Source: CAZAQK01 sp964535825
GTDB taxonomy: Bacteria; Pseudomonadota; Alphaproteobacteria; Rickettsiales; SXRF01
Direction: 5' to 3'
Assembly (NCBI GenBank): GCA_964535825.1
Contig: CAZHUC010000004.1
Span: 119,826 to 183,825 of the forward strand
Length of the DNA stretch: 64,000 nt
Positions 1 to 8,410 of this stretch are shown here, one piece after another. A program made the translations under genes and the position numbers. The notes below the pieces were generated by a model. It was not told the DNA's origin, searched no databases, and saw only the letters and a program-made list of their open reading frames with translations. Every line of letters begins with the position of its first letter. Position 1 is the first letter of the stretch.

Positions 1-2
1 TG

Positions 3-1460
3 CTGGAACAGGTTCTTAAAGAGACCTTTGGGGTTATCATCTATCAGGAACAGGTGATGCAGATCGCTCAGCTTCTGGCAGGCTACAGCCTCGGAGAAGC
101 CGACCTTCTGCGTCGTGCGATGGGTAAGAAGATCCGTGAGGAGATGGAGGCGCAACGAAGCATCTTTGTTGAGAAATCTGTTGAGCGTGGCGTCAATAAG
201 AAACAGGCGGCGAGCATCTTTGATCTTATCGCCAAATTCGCCGAGTATGGATTCAATAAATCGCACGCGGCGGCCTATGCTGTGATCGCTTACCAGACCG
301 CAGTTCTCAAGGCGAATTACCCGGTTGAGTTCATCGCAGCTTCCATGACGTATGATATGCACAACACGGATAAGCTCGGTATATTCCGTGAAGATGCTGC
401 AAATATGGGCGTACGCCTGCTGGCTGCCGATATCAATGCGTCTGAAGTATTATTCTCCGTAGAAAATGGCGCGATACGCTATGCGCTGGCGGCTATTCGT
501 AACGTAGGTGCACAGGCAATGGAAGGTGTGGTCGCCGAGCGCAAGGAAAAAGGTGCATACAAGGATATCTTTGACTTTGTTTCGCGCATCCCTTCCGAAG
601 CATTGAATAAAAGGGCGCTGGAATATCTTATCAAGGCGGGAGCATTCGATTCACTGCATAGCAACCGCCGCGAACTCTATGAGAATCTTGAATTGATCAT
701 GGCGTTTGGTGTGGCCTCACACCGGGACCGCGAAAGCCAGCAGGTCAGCCTGTTCGGAGGTGCGGCAGCAAGTGCCATTTCCAAGCCAATACTGCAATCG
801 ACAGAGGACTGGACAAGCCTGGAACGGCTGGAGCATGAATTCTCAGCCATTGGATTCTATTTGTCAGCACATCCGCTGGAAGGTTACAGGCTGCAACTGG
901 AGCAGCTGCGTGTGATGAGCTCTGCATCACTGGCAGACAAGCTGGATACTCAGTATAAGCCTGTGAGAATAGCGGGTATCGTCACGGGTAAGAAATTCAA
1001 AGTATCGGATAAGGGCAGGTTTGCCTTCCTGCAGCTTTCCGATATGGGCGGGGTGTATGAGGTATCACTCTTCAATGAGACCCTTATTAACCAGAATCGT
1101 GACCTGCTCGAGAATGGCAAGATACTGCTGATCAACGCCGATGGTAAGGCCGATGAGGGCGGGGTGCGCCTGATCGCAACGCAAATAGCCTTGCTCGATG
1201 AAGCATGGGCCAAACGTCCAAAAACAGCGCGCGGCGCTACGGTTCTTAAGATCATCGTGGATCAGCCAACGGTACTGATGCCAATTCGTGAGTTGATAGG
1301 CGAGCCAAGACAGGTCGGCACAACCGTTACGCTCACTGCGCAGATCGAAAATCAGCTGGCCGAGATAAAATTACCTGAGAAGTATGAAGTATCGCCTACG
1401 GTCCTTGATAAAATACGCGTTCTTAAGGGGGTTGTTTCTGCTGAAGAAATCGCCGCCTGA
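3..1460 (+). CDS. dnaE: DNA polymerase III alpha subunit, C-terminal part (5' end outside window)
   Basis: Replicative DNA polymerase catalytic subunit. The reading frame is open from the first bases of the window, so the N-terminal PHP and most of the palm lie upstream. What is visible starts in the fingers region (IIYQEQVMQIAQ, then GYSLGEADLLRRAMGKK, then FNKSHAAAYAVIAYQTA), all characteristic of DnaE. It continues through the helix-hairpin-helix segment (IRNVGAQAMEGVV) and the OB-fold (about 100 residues beginning VRIAGIVTGKKFK). It ends with a short C-terminal domain, as in DnaE1. About 485 residues are present. No clear terminator follows, and motA starts 84 bp downstream. Identification is secure. 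Confidence 0.96.
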   Translation: MEQVLKETFGVIIYQEQVMQIAQLLAGYSLGEADLLRRAMGKKIREEMEAQRSIFVEKSVERGVNKKQAASIFDLIAKFAEYGFNKSHAAAYAVIAYQTAVLKANYPVEFIAASMTYDMHNTDKLGIFREDAANMGVRLLAADINASEVLFSVENGAIRYALAAIRNVGAQAMEGVVAERKEKGAYKDIFDFVSRIPSEALNKRALEYLIKAGAFDSLHSNRRELYENLELIMAFGVASHRDRESQQVSLFGGAAASAISKPILQSTEDWTSLERLEHEFSAIGFYLSAHPLEGYRLQLEQLRVMSSASLADKLDTQYKPVRIAGIVTGKKFKVSDKGRFAFLQLSDMGGVYEVSLFNETLINQNRDLLENGKILLINADGKADEGGVRLIATQIALLDEAWAKRPKTARGATVLKIIVDQPTVLMPIRELIGEPRQVGTTVTLTAQIENQLAEIKLPEKYEVSPTVLDKIRVLKGVVSAEEIAA

Positions 1461-1544
1461 GGTATAAGCGTTTTTAACTCTTTCTTTGTATTTAACTGTT
1501 AGTAATCTAAGCTGAAACCCTAATATAAGGAATATACTGCCACC

Positions 1545-2414
1545 ATGTTGCCAATCATTGGTTTAATACTCACATTCGTATTGGTGTTTGGCTCATATAT
1601 TCACGCGGGCGGCAAGATCGAAATTATTCTGGTGGCACTACCACACGAGCTACCGATGATCTTCGGTGCGGCTCTTGGCGCTTTTCTTGTGGGTAACAAA
1701 GGGGTGGTTGCCAAGAAAACACTGAAGGAAGTGATCAAGGTATTCAAAGGTTCAAAATGGAAAAAACAGGACTATAAAGATGTACTGTGCTTGTTATTCA
1801 CCTTGTGCAAGCTCATGAAATCTAAGGGACTGATCGCGGTTGAATCACACATTGAGAAGCCAAATGAAAGCTCGATCTTTGCACAATACCCTAAAATACT
1901 TGGGGATCATTTTACCCTGGATCTTATTTGCGATACGCTGCGTACCCTTACCATGGGTATGGAAGATCCGCACCAGATCGAAGATACCATCGAGAAGCAG
2001 ATAGAAAAACATCACCATGAAGCTGCCGGGCCTGGCCATGCGTTGCAAGGTATGGCCGATGGTTTGCCAGCGATCGGTATCGTTGCGGCGGTTCTTGGTG
2101 TAATTAAGACCATGGCAAGTATCAATGAGCCGCCTGAGATTCTCGGGAAAATGATCGGTGGTGCGTTGGTAGGAACATTCCTTGGGGTGTTTCTTGCTTA
2201 TTGTATCGTAGGCCCTTTTGCATCTAAGAATCTGGCTATGCATAGCGAAGAGCAGCAGTTCTACTTTACCATCCGCGATGTGCTGGTGGCGCATATGAAA
2301 GGCATGGCACCGCAGATCTCTATGGAAATGGGACGAGCCAATATCCCAAGCTACTACCAGCCGACCTTTGCCGAGATGGAAGAGGCGAGCAGCAATCTGA
2401 AAGCAGAAGCGTAA
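1545..2414 (+). CDS. motA: Flagellar motor stator protein MotA
   Basis: Proton-channel stator subunit that, with MotB, converts ion flow into flagellar rotation in the inner membrane. The length (289 aa) is typical. Two N-terminal membrane segments (about 1-20 and 35-52), a cytoplasmic loop, and two C-terminal segments are visible. The two prolines that flank the channel in MotA correspond to P175 in GLPAIGIVAAVLGVIKTM and P224 in LAYCIVGPFA. motB is not adjacent and not in the window, whereas motA and motB are usually paired. The other flagellar genes lie about 45 kb away. The weak SD AAGGA sits rather far (13 nt) from the ATG. Confidence 0.95.
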   Translation: MLPIIGLILTFVLVFGSYIHAGGKIEIILVALPHELPMIFGAALGAFLVGNKGVVAKKTLKEVIKVFKGSKWKKQDYKDVLCLLFTLCKLMKSKGLIAVESHIEKPNESSIFAQYPKILGDHFTLDLICDTLRTLTMGMEDPHQIEDTIEKQIEKHHHEAAGPGHALQGMADGLPAIGIVAAVLGVIKTMASINEPPEILGKMIGGALVGTFLGVFLAYCIVGPFASKNLAMHSEEQQFYFTIRDVLVAHMKGMAPQISMEMGRANIPSYYQPTFAEMEEASSNLKAEA

Positions 2415-2521
2415 GCATCGCAGCTGGCCAAAAGGCTACTGGTTATCATTGTTTTTAAGCAAACATCAGAATGCCGGAACATATCCGGATAAGGGTAGCG
2501 TTTGTATACTCGTCGGCTGGC

Positions 2522-2704
2522 CTAGAAATTGTGGCTGCTGAATATGGTGCGAGTATACGGGGTGGCATGCAGAACACCCGAAGTATTATATGCCTCTACC
2601 ACGGCATTATATTCTGTGCCGGTAGCAGGGGTGCATGCTTGCAGTGATACCAAAGCAACAACCATCAGCAGAGCTCTGGCGGAAATGCGATTAGTAGCTG
2701 TCAT
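2522..2704 (-). CDS. Small putative lipoprotein (60 aa)
   Basis: Unrecognised family. The start chosen is the ATG at 2704, which has an SD (AAGG) 8-9 nt upstream; the frame stays open further upstream but only offers a TTG. The protein has a basic N-terminus, a hydrophobic stretch (residues 10-20) and a lipobox-like SLQAC with the lipidated Cys at 24, leaving a mature peptide of about 37 residues. This resembles entericidin-sized lipoproteins, although no entericidin signature is obvious. It is convergent with motA and sits behind an extended -10 promoter. Reality of the gene is supported by SD, promoter and signal peptide together; function is unknown. Confidence 0.6.
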   Translation of the reverse strand: MTATNRISARALLMVVALVSLQACTPATGTEYNAVVEAYNTSGVLHATPYTRTIFSSHNF

Positions 2705-2732
2705 AAATACACCTTGCATTTGTTGTGCTGTT

Positions 2733-2754
2733 ATTATACCATACGGGGGTATAT
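2733..2754 (-). promoter_or_regulatory. Extended -10 promoter with dyad in its spacer, for the small lipoprotein
   Basis: Read on the reverse strand, a perfect TATAAT (2738 to 2733) is preceded by TGG (extended -10 TGn) and by TATACCCCC. A dyad TATACC-N7-GGTATA covers 2735-2753 and overlaps the -10. The expected transcription start is near 2726, about 20 nt before the ATG at 2704. The -35 is poor, as is usual for extended -10 or activator-dependent promoters. The ATATACCCCC-N6-TATAWW arrangement recurs at 2913-2935. Confidence 0.5.
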
Positions 2755-2912
2755 TGAGTTTTTGTACAGTAGCAATAACAAGGCCTCTACTACACGCAGC
2801 TGAAGTGAACAAAAACTGTTATTTTGAACAATGAGCCATGCAAAAAATGCATGCAGTTTGTGCTAGACAGCCCTACTATATATATGTAATGTTTAACTTC
2901 TGACCCACAAGC

Positions 2913-2935
2913 TATATACGCTATGGGGGTATATC
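2913..2935 (-). promoter_or_regulatory. Second copy of the ATATACCCCC-N6-TATAWW element
   Basis: On the reverse strand ATATACCCCC is followed after 6 nt by TATATA, the same geometry as the lipoprotein promoter 180 bp further on. Arms ATATAC/GTATAT form a dyad (2914-2919 with 2929-2934). It overlaps the stop codon of pabB. It may be a second start for the lipoprotein transcript, or for a short RNA from the 2705-2905 interval, where I see no other gene. Confidence 0.35.
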
Positions 2936-4214
2936 AAAGAGTTTGTAAGGCCTGCGGAGTAATTCCAAGGGCTTTTATTATGCCTCTGGCCTTGTCAAAG
3001 GTCTCTTGCATTTCGCTTTCTGGCGTTGAATCAGCCACAATGCCGCCACCCACCTGAAATTCGAACCTGTCACCTTGTGTGATTATGGTCCGTATCACTA
3101 CAGACAATTCACCGCCACCAGCGCCATCCAGAAATCCGATCGCACCTGCATACAAGCCGCGCGCCATAACCTCAAGTTCGGTGCATAACTTCATTGCTTT
3201 GATCTTCGGTGCGCCGGTCATAGAACCCGGCGGAAAGCAATGTTTGATAACATCGAGTGTACTGCATTCAGGTTTTTTCTTGCCATGGACCGTGCTTGCC
3301 ATGTGATGCACATTGCTGTGCGAAGTGACGGCGAACATGTCGGAAACATGCACACTGCCTGCTACACAGCTGCGTGAAAGATCATTGCGCATCAGGTCTG
3401 TGATCATCAGGTTCTCGGCCTTGTCCTTTTCGCTATTTGCCAACATTTCATACGATCTCTTGTCGGCCTCCTTATCTGGTATGCGTGGAGATGTACCTTT
3501 TATAGGGCGGCTTTCTACCTTGTGATCTTCTGTGAAACGCAGGAATAGTTCAGGGCTTGATGAGCAAACGCCTATATTATGGATGCGTATATAGGCACTA
3601 TATGGCGCAGGGCTCACTGCGCACAATGTTTTGAACAGGTCAAAGCTATGTACTGGTGATGCAAAATTTCCGAAGAATTTTCTGGTAAGATTCGCCTGAT
3701 ATAGATCACCCCTGTGAATGGCATCAATGATCGCTTTTACTTTTTCAAGATATTCACCATTGCTCATGTTGGAGTGTAGGGCGTGCACAGCAGGGATTAA
3801 ATGTTCTGACTGAGAATGTGTTGGAACTTCACCCGTATCGTCTGACCAGCCTTCCACGGCATGGTTCTCATGATTAAACCGCAATATCGTTCCAAAGCGC
3901 ATCATGCATAGGTCTGGCAATGTCACGATGCTTGGAGCAGCGTCTGCTGGTAAATTCTCAAGCGTATTTTTTAAACCATAGCCGAAATAGCCGAACCACG
4001 CATTGGCATACCATGGCTGATCGGCAGAAAGTTTGGCAGATATTGCATCAAAATGAGTGGCTGAGATAGTTTCCCTTAAATCATAGGCAAGATAGCTGAA
4101 ACGGCCCGAATATATCGTTTTTGTACCAGAATAAAGCAACACCATATGCTCACTGCGAATGCGTGCTGCGAGTTCAAGGGGGTCTATCCAACCTATGGAT
4201 TGCATTGGTTTCAT
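2934..4214 (-). CDS. pabB: Aminodeoxychorismate synthase component I
   Basis: Converts chorismate and ammonia (from the PabA glutaminase) to 4-amino-4-deoxychorismate on the way to p-aminobenzoate and folate. The 426-aa protein has the chorismate-binding fold in its C-terminal two thirds. The PIKGT motif at 237-241 (K239) is the active-site lysine signature that separates PabB from anthranilate synthase TrpE, which has PIAGT. FPPGSMTGAPK and the C-terminal VGGGIVADSTPESE are also typical. pabA is not seen in the window, so the amidotransferase must be elsewhere. It starts 20 bp from a divergent small gene. Confidence 0.95.
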   Translation of the reverse strand: MKPMQSIGWIDPLELAARIRSEHMVLLYSGTKTIYSGRFSYLAYDLRETISATHFDAISAKLSADQPWYANAWFGYFGYGLKNTLENLPADAAPSIVTLPDLCMMRFGTILRFNHENHAVEGWSDDTGEVPTHSQSEHLIPAVHALHSNMSNGEYLEKVKAIIDAIHRGDLYQANLTRKFFGNFASPVHSFDLFKTLCAVSPAPYSAYIRIHNIGVCSSSPELFLRFTEDHKVESRPIKGTSPRIPDKEADKRSYEMLANSEKDKAENLMITDLMRNDLSRSCVAGSVHVSDMFAVTSHSNVHHMASTVHGKKKPECSTLDVIKHCFPPGSMTGAPKIKAMKLCTELEVMARGLYAGAIGFLDGAGGGELSVVIRTIITQGDRFEFQVGGGIVADSTPESEMQETFDKARGIIKALGITPQALQTL

Positions 4215-4234
4215 GGGGAGGTATATTAGCCGGT

Positions 4235-4453
4235 ATGAAACTAAGAATCCACATGCTCCGCGTCCGTCTGGTGTATCAGCGTGCCATGGCCAAGATAAGG
4301 CGCAGGAAATTTAAGCCTGTAGAGTCGCTTGATGCGGAGATATTAAGGCAGGCTGTTGAAGAAGCAAGGAAACTGAAGATGTACTATGCGGTCGATGTAC
4401 GACCGCTTGCACCCGGTGAGAAGCCGGATATCCCAAGGCAGGTGAGCGAGTAA
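4235..4453 (+). CDS. Hypothetical small basic protein (72 aa)
   Basis: Unrecognised. The start at 4235 is chosen because the first residues upstream of it read as pabB antisense. A GGGGAGG stretch lies 13 nt upstream, a longer spacing than usual. The N-terminal third is very basic (MKLRIHMLRVRLVYQRAMAKIRRRKFK), followed by a predicted helix (LDAEILRQAVEEARKLK) and a Pro-rich tail. No membrane segment. It is squeezed between divergent pabB and the convergent DUF2125-like gene whose stop is 2 bp away. It is plausible as a small cytosolic or nucleic-acid-binding protein, but no homologue comes to mind. Confidence 0.45.
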   Translation: MKLRIHMLRVRLVYQRAMAKIRRRKFKPVESLDAEILRQAVEEARKLKMYYAVDVRPLAPGEKPDIPRQVSE

Positions 4454-4455
4454 TT

Positions 4456-6120
4456 TTACTGCACGCTCCAACCCGCAGGAGGTACGCCGCCAGAGGGTTT
4501 CTCCAAAGGTTGCCTGATATACTCATTATACATGGCTATGATATCGCCCATAGAGCGCCCACTGATAGTAAGGCCGCCAGCAGGGTCGCTGACGATAGCG
4601 TAGGTATAATATCCCTTTTTCTTATCTTCAGGGGTGCTTCCGGAAAGGTTATGAAAGAATCTCTTTGTGCCATCTATCAGGCCTGGTGTTACGGTAAATG
4701 GCGGCGGCTCAGCAGAAAAAGTCTGCATAACCCCTATAACGCGGCCAGTATAAGTGAGTGTATCGTCTATCAGCTGCATACAGTTGGTGCACACCAGTGA
4801 GACATTTCCCTGAGGGAACGGGCTGCCTGCTACTTTGGCCGTGCCGCTGCCTGTGATGCCGTAAGGTGTGGTGGTAATGGCAAGCTCTGTCAGATTGTAG
4901 TCACCGTTCATCAGGTTACTGCTTCCTTCATAACTCGCATTAAGTGCTATTACCTGATCACCAAAAGCCTGCAGGCTTGGGATGACAGGCTCAACCACAG
5001 CGAATGCTTCTTCAGGTGTACGCGGTTGAAGTGCCGCGCGTATATGCTGCAATTCCGGATCATTGCTGGTGATGGCATGGTGAATAAAGTTACGCACGGT
5101 ATCTTTTAGGACCATATCATAAAGTTGAGTGTAGACAGACTCAAAGCGCATATCTATGGAGGATTTACGCTGTTCAGTGGATTCCTGGTTCATCAGGTGG
5201 AAATACCCCTTGGAGGTATATATATCATTTGTGATATTGAATACGCCCAGATCAATATTAAAGTTTCTGGCGCTGTCAGATCCAAACTCCAGAGGGCCTT
5301 TATAGCTGAAATCCATATCAAGATTCTGTTTTCCATACACCGAAAGCAAGGTTGGGAATGGATAATCCGGTGAAAGTGCCATCAGATAGGTATTAATTGC
5401 TTTTTCACCAGCCGCAGTGATCTCTGCATCCGTTGATTTGACGAACAGGCGGATGGTCTGTTCATTGCCTGATGGAACACTGGAGAAATATATCCGTGAT
5501 GGGCCGCTATTTATCAGGACTTCCCCAGATTGCAGGTCAGATATGTTGTAGGCCGGCCAGTTACAATCGAACTCACGAACCTCTTTCAGAAACTCTCCGA
5601 TATTCTCGCTGGCTATCTTATAATTCCAGAAATTGCTGAAAAGACTGCTGCGTGCGAGCGTCATAGAGCACAGACTTTCCGTCGCTGTGTTATTGCCGAT
5701 ATTCTGGGTCGCTGCACCGGCAAGAGAGGCGGATTTCTGCCATGTTCCTGATGCACCAAGCGTGTAATGGTCTGAAAGTGCATTCAAGGTGAAGGTGAGT
5801 GCACCGGTTAAGGCAATATCTTCGTGCCATTCAGGTAATGGTTGTGCAGGCGAGATGTCTTGCTCCGGATGCAAATTTTTGAGTAGCTCATCAACGCGGC
5901 CAGAAAAGTGTGGATTCACTATACTCAGCGCAATATGTGTCGGGAATCCGGAAACTTCTATGCTATCGTAGGTAACGTAGGTCTGCTTTTCATTAAGTTT
6001 GGCAATGGACCGCTCAACGTGGCTTTTCAGCTCGCCAGACTGCACAAACCAGCTGATACAAAAAACTGAACCAGATACAACCAACAGGGTTAATAGTCCT
6101 ACCAGTATAACTTTACGCAT
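4456..6120 (-). CDS. Secreted or membrane-anchored envelope protein resembling DUF2125
   Basis: An N-terminal hydrophobic segment (about residues 3-26, RKVILVGLLTLLVVSGSVFCISWF) anchors or exports a 554-residue mostly beta-rich protein. The opening YDSIEVSGFPTHIALSIVNPHF matches the VSGFP pattern seen at the start of alphaproteobacterial DUF2125 proteins, which are uncharacterised. A CTNC pair occurs about 75 residues from the C-terminus. It follows pabC by 62 bp on the same strand and may share its transcript. No enzymatic motif is visible. Family assignment is from memory and only moderately certain. Confidence 0.6.
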   Translation of the reverse strand: MRKVILVGLLTLLVVSGSVFCISWFVQSGELKSHVERSIAKLNEKQTYVTYDSIEVSGFPTHIALSIVNPHFSGRVDELLKNLHPEQDISPAQPLPEWHEDIALTGALTFTLNALSDHYTLGASGTWQKSASLAGAATQNIGNNTATESLCSMTLARSSLFSNFWNYKIASENIGEFLKEVREFDCNWPAYNISDLQSGEVLINSGPSRIYFSSVPSGNEQTIRLFVKSTDAEITAAGEKAINTYLMALSPDYPFPTLLSVYGKQNLDMDFSYKGPLEFGSDSARNFNIDLGVFNITNDIYTSKGYFHLMNQESTEQRKSSIDMRFESVYTQLYDMVLKDTVRNFIHHAITSNDPELQHIRAALQPRTPEEAFAVVEPVIPSLQAFGDQVIALNASYEGSSNLMNGDYNLTELAITTTPYGITGSGTAKVAGSPFPQGNVSLVCTNCMQLIDDTLTYTGRVIGVMQTFSAEPPPFTVTPGLIDGTKRFFHNLSGSTPEDKKKGYYTYAIVSDPAGGLTISGRSMGDIIAMYNEYIRQPLEKPSGGVPPAGWSVQ

Positions 6121-6182
6121 GCAGATGCTCCATGAAGCTTATGGGATATTCATAGGGTGTATTGCACGCACACTCAAGGATT

Positions 6183-7031
6183 TTACCAAAGTTTGGCGTG
6201 GCTCGCTGTGTAGGATTCTATATCCTTGAGGATGATAGTATTCAACTCTTCAGCTAGCGCTTTGCTTTCCCAGCTATAGCCTTTTGGTGATAGCGTTGAG
6301 ACAGGCAGTGCCAGCCACGCACTATTCACGACGCATACAGCATCCGCGCCAGCCAGAACATCGCTGTCTGCGTGTATCTCATGAATGGTATCCGGGTATA
6401 GGGAAAGTATGACGGCGCGCATTGCCCCGTTCAATACGCCACAATCCAGAGCAGGCGTGTATAAGGTAGTATTCTTGCGCCAGAAAATGTTGGAAGAGCT
6501 GCCTTCCGCAATGATACCTTGTGTGTTGAGCTGCAATGCCTCAAAGCAGCCATTTTCCTGCGCTTCCATGCGGGCGAGGGTGGAGTTCATGCCTTGTGCG
6601 AGCTTTGAGGATACCGGCAGGCAGGTGGCTGGAATGCGGCGATAGGTCGAAAGATAAAGCGCGGCAGGCTCATTAGGCGTTGGTGTAAATGGCAGGGTTT
6701 CTATCAGGCAGGTTGGGGCTGATTCAGCAGGTAAATATCCGCTACCGGATGTTCCGCGGGTTATCTGAATACGCAGCAAGCCTTCCTTGCAGGCGTTCTT
6801 TATGAGTAACTCAGAACACTCTTTCTGCAGCGTACCAATGTCTGCAGCAATATGGATGGCTTGCAAGCCTTCAGCGAGCCTTGCCATGTGCCATTCAAAG
6901 CGGTAAGCCACACCGGCATGCACGCGGATGGTCTCAAAGACACCATCACCAAAGCGAAAGCCGCGGTCAGACACAGGGACAAGGGCTTCGCTGGCAGGAA
7001 TGATTTTATGATTCAGGTAGCAATAGTGCAT
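6183..7031 (-). CDS. pabC: Aminodeoxychorismate lyase (PLP class IV aminotransferase fold)
   Basis: Releases pyruvate from aminodeoxychorismate to give p-aminobenzoate. The 282-aa protein has the class IV fold signatures: SDRGFRFGDGVFETIRV near the N-terminus, the likely PLP lysine K143 in SSKLAQGMNSTLARMEA, and the cofactor-binding stretch IIAEGSSSNIFW. The same fold includes branched-chain and D-amino-acid transaminases. The lyase call rests on length, the K-N-x-LA arrangement and the neighbours pabB, folK, folP and folC. It is divergent from folK, with a 67-bp gap between them. Confidence 0.82.
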   Translation of the reverse strand: MHYCYLNHKIIPASEALVPVSDRGFRFGDGVFETIRVHAGVAYRFEWHMARLAEGLQAIHIAADIGTLQKECSELLIKNACKEGLLRIQITRGTSGSGYLPAESAPTCLIETLPFTPTPNEPAALYLSTYRRIPATCLPVSSKLAQGMNSTLARMEAQENGCFEALQLNTQGIIAEGSSSNIFWRKNTTLYTPALDCGVLNGAMRAVILSLYPDTIHEIHADSDVLAGADAVCVVNSAWLALPVSTLSPKGYSWESKALAEELNTIILKDIESYTASHAKLW

Positions 7032-7098
7032 GTTTTACGCTTGTTTTGCAGGTGATAAGGGCTAGATTACAGGCTTTGAAACTGGGTACAACGATTTT

Positions 7099-7626
7099 AT
7101 GCTTAAACTGATGCTTGGAATAGGCAGTAATGTGGGGGATCGCGTCGCGAACCTGCAGATGGCCATTGATGGCATCAAGGAATTTGCAGAAGATCTTCGT
7201 ATCTCAACTGTCTATGAGTCTGCCGCATTGTTGCCGGAAAATGCACCCGCTGAATGGGATATGGCATATTTGAATATGAACGTAATGGGTGAATGCTCTC
7301 TTCCACCGCATAACGTGCTTAAGCGCGTCAAGCAGTTGGAAAGCGATATAGGCAGGGTAAAGCGTGGGCATTGGTCGCCGCGGGAGATCGATATTGATAT
7401 TCTGGCTTATGGCGAAAAACTGCACAGTTCAGATGATCTGCAGATACCGCACCTGCATTTACTGGATAGAGATTTTGCCCTGATGCCGTTTGCTGAGCTC
7501 TGGCCAGATTGGAAATGCCCCAGAGAGGGAAAATATTCATGCTGGGCTGCCAAGGATATTATTGCCGATAAAGGATTTTGCCTGAATGAGTCACTCAAAC
7601 AGCTGGAGATCATGCTCAGTGTCTAA
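7099..7626 (+). CDS. folK: 2-amino-4-hydroxy-6-hydroxymethyldihydropteridine pyrophosphokinase
   Basis: Transfers pyrophosphate from ATP to hydroxymethyl-dihydropterin in folate synthesis. The 175-aa protein begins with the family motif LGIGSNVGDR and carries the HPPK signature GHWSPREIDIDIL with its acidic Mg-binding pair, followed by IPHLHLLDRDFALMPFAE. It overlaps folP by 8 nt if folP starts at GTG 7619, so the two are probably translationally coupled. The dihydroneopterin aldolase folB, often next to folK, is absent here. Confidence 0.95.
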   Translation: MLKLMLGIGSNVGDRVANLQMAIDGIKEFAEDLRISTVYESAALLPENAPAEWDMAYLNMNVMGECSLPPHNVLKRVKQLESDIGRVKRGHWSPREIDIDILAYGEKLHSSDDLQIPHLHLLDRDFALMPFAELWPDWKCPREGKYSCWAAKDIIADKGFCLNESLKQLEIMLSV

Positions 7627-8410
7627 GACAAAGTTAGTCGCGATCATCAATATCACACCGGATTCCTTCTCCGATGGAGGTGAGTGTTTTTCACCAGACA
7701 GCGCGATAGCTGCCATCAAACATGTCATTAGCTCTAGTGCAGATGTTATCGATATTGGTGCTGAATCTACGCGTCCGGGTGCAACACCCATTGCACATGC
7801 AGAAGAATGGCAACGCCTGAAGCCAGTGCTGGAATTTTTGAGCACATACCCTATGGGGGGTATTAAAATAAGTGTAGATACACGGCACGCAGAAACTGCA
7901 AAAAAGGCGCTGGCACTTGATGTGCACTGGATAAATGATGTCTCTGGCATCAATGATGCAGCAATGATCGAGGCGGTTAAACACTCAGATTGTAAGTTGG
8001 TATTTATGCATTCGCTTAGCGTGCCAGCGGATAAGAACATCGTATTACCTGAAAATATTGACCCCGTTCAGAGCATCATTGCATGGGCCAATAAGCGAAT
8101 AGCTTCGCTGGAAGCCACAGGTATTGCGCGCAACCGGCTTATATTCGATCCGGGTATTGGGTTTGGCAAAACACCAAAGCAATCACAGGAGATTCTAAAT
8201 AGAGTGGATGAATTTAGAGTGCTTGATATGCCGATATTCATTGGTCATTCGCGCAAATCATTCCTGATGCATGCGCAAACGCTGGCAGAGAAAGATGCCG
8301 CAACGCTTGCTATCTCAAGAGAATTAGTGGCGAAGGGTGTCGATTATATCCGTGTACATAATATTGCTCTGCATCGGCAGATGCTATCGGAGATGGCACA
8401 TGTCGCGTGA
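7619..8410 (+). CDS. folP: Dihydropteroate synthase
   Basis: Condenses p-aminobenzoate with the pterin pyrophosphate; the sulfonamide target. Motifs: INITPDSFSDGG at the N-terminus, DIGAESTRPG, DPGIGFGK and GHSRKSF near the C-terminus. The GTG at 7619 is preferred to the ATG at 7586, because family members begin a few residues before the NxTPDSFSDGG motif and a GGAG lies 10 nt before this GTG. With this start the protein is 263 aa, close to the usual length. It overlaps folK (8 nt) and folC (11 nt), giving a tight folK-folP-folC operon. Confidence 0.94.
   Translation: MSKTKLVAIINITPDSFSDGGECFSPDSAIAAIKHVISSSADVIDIGAESTRPGATPIAHAEEWQRLKPVLEFLSTYPMGGIKISVDTRHAETAKKALALDVHWINDVSGINDAAMIEAVKHSDCKLVFMHSLSVPADKNIVLPENIDPVQSIIAWANKRIASLEATGIARNRLIFDPGIGFGKTPKQSQEILNRVDEFRVLDMPIFIGHSRKSFLMHAQTLAEKDAATLAISRELVAKGVDYIRVHNIALHRQMLSEMAHVA

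Noticed and set aside
2755..2812. N-terminal extension of the small lipoprotein to a TTG at 2812
   Set aside because: No SD, it would bury the signal peptide, and it runs through the promoter; the ATG at 2704 is better.
7847..7866. CTATGGGGGGTATT resembling the lipoprotein promoter motif
   Set aside because: Lies inside folP coding sequence, and no -10 follows at the right distance.
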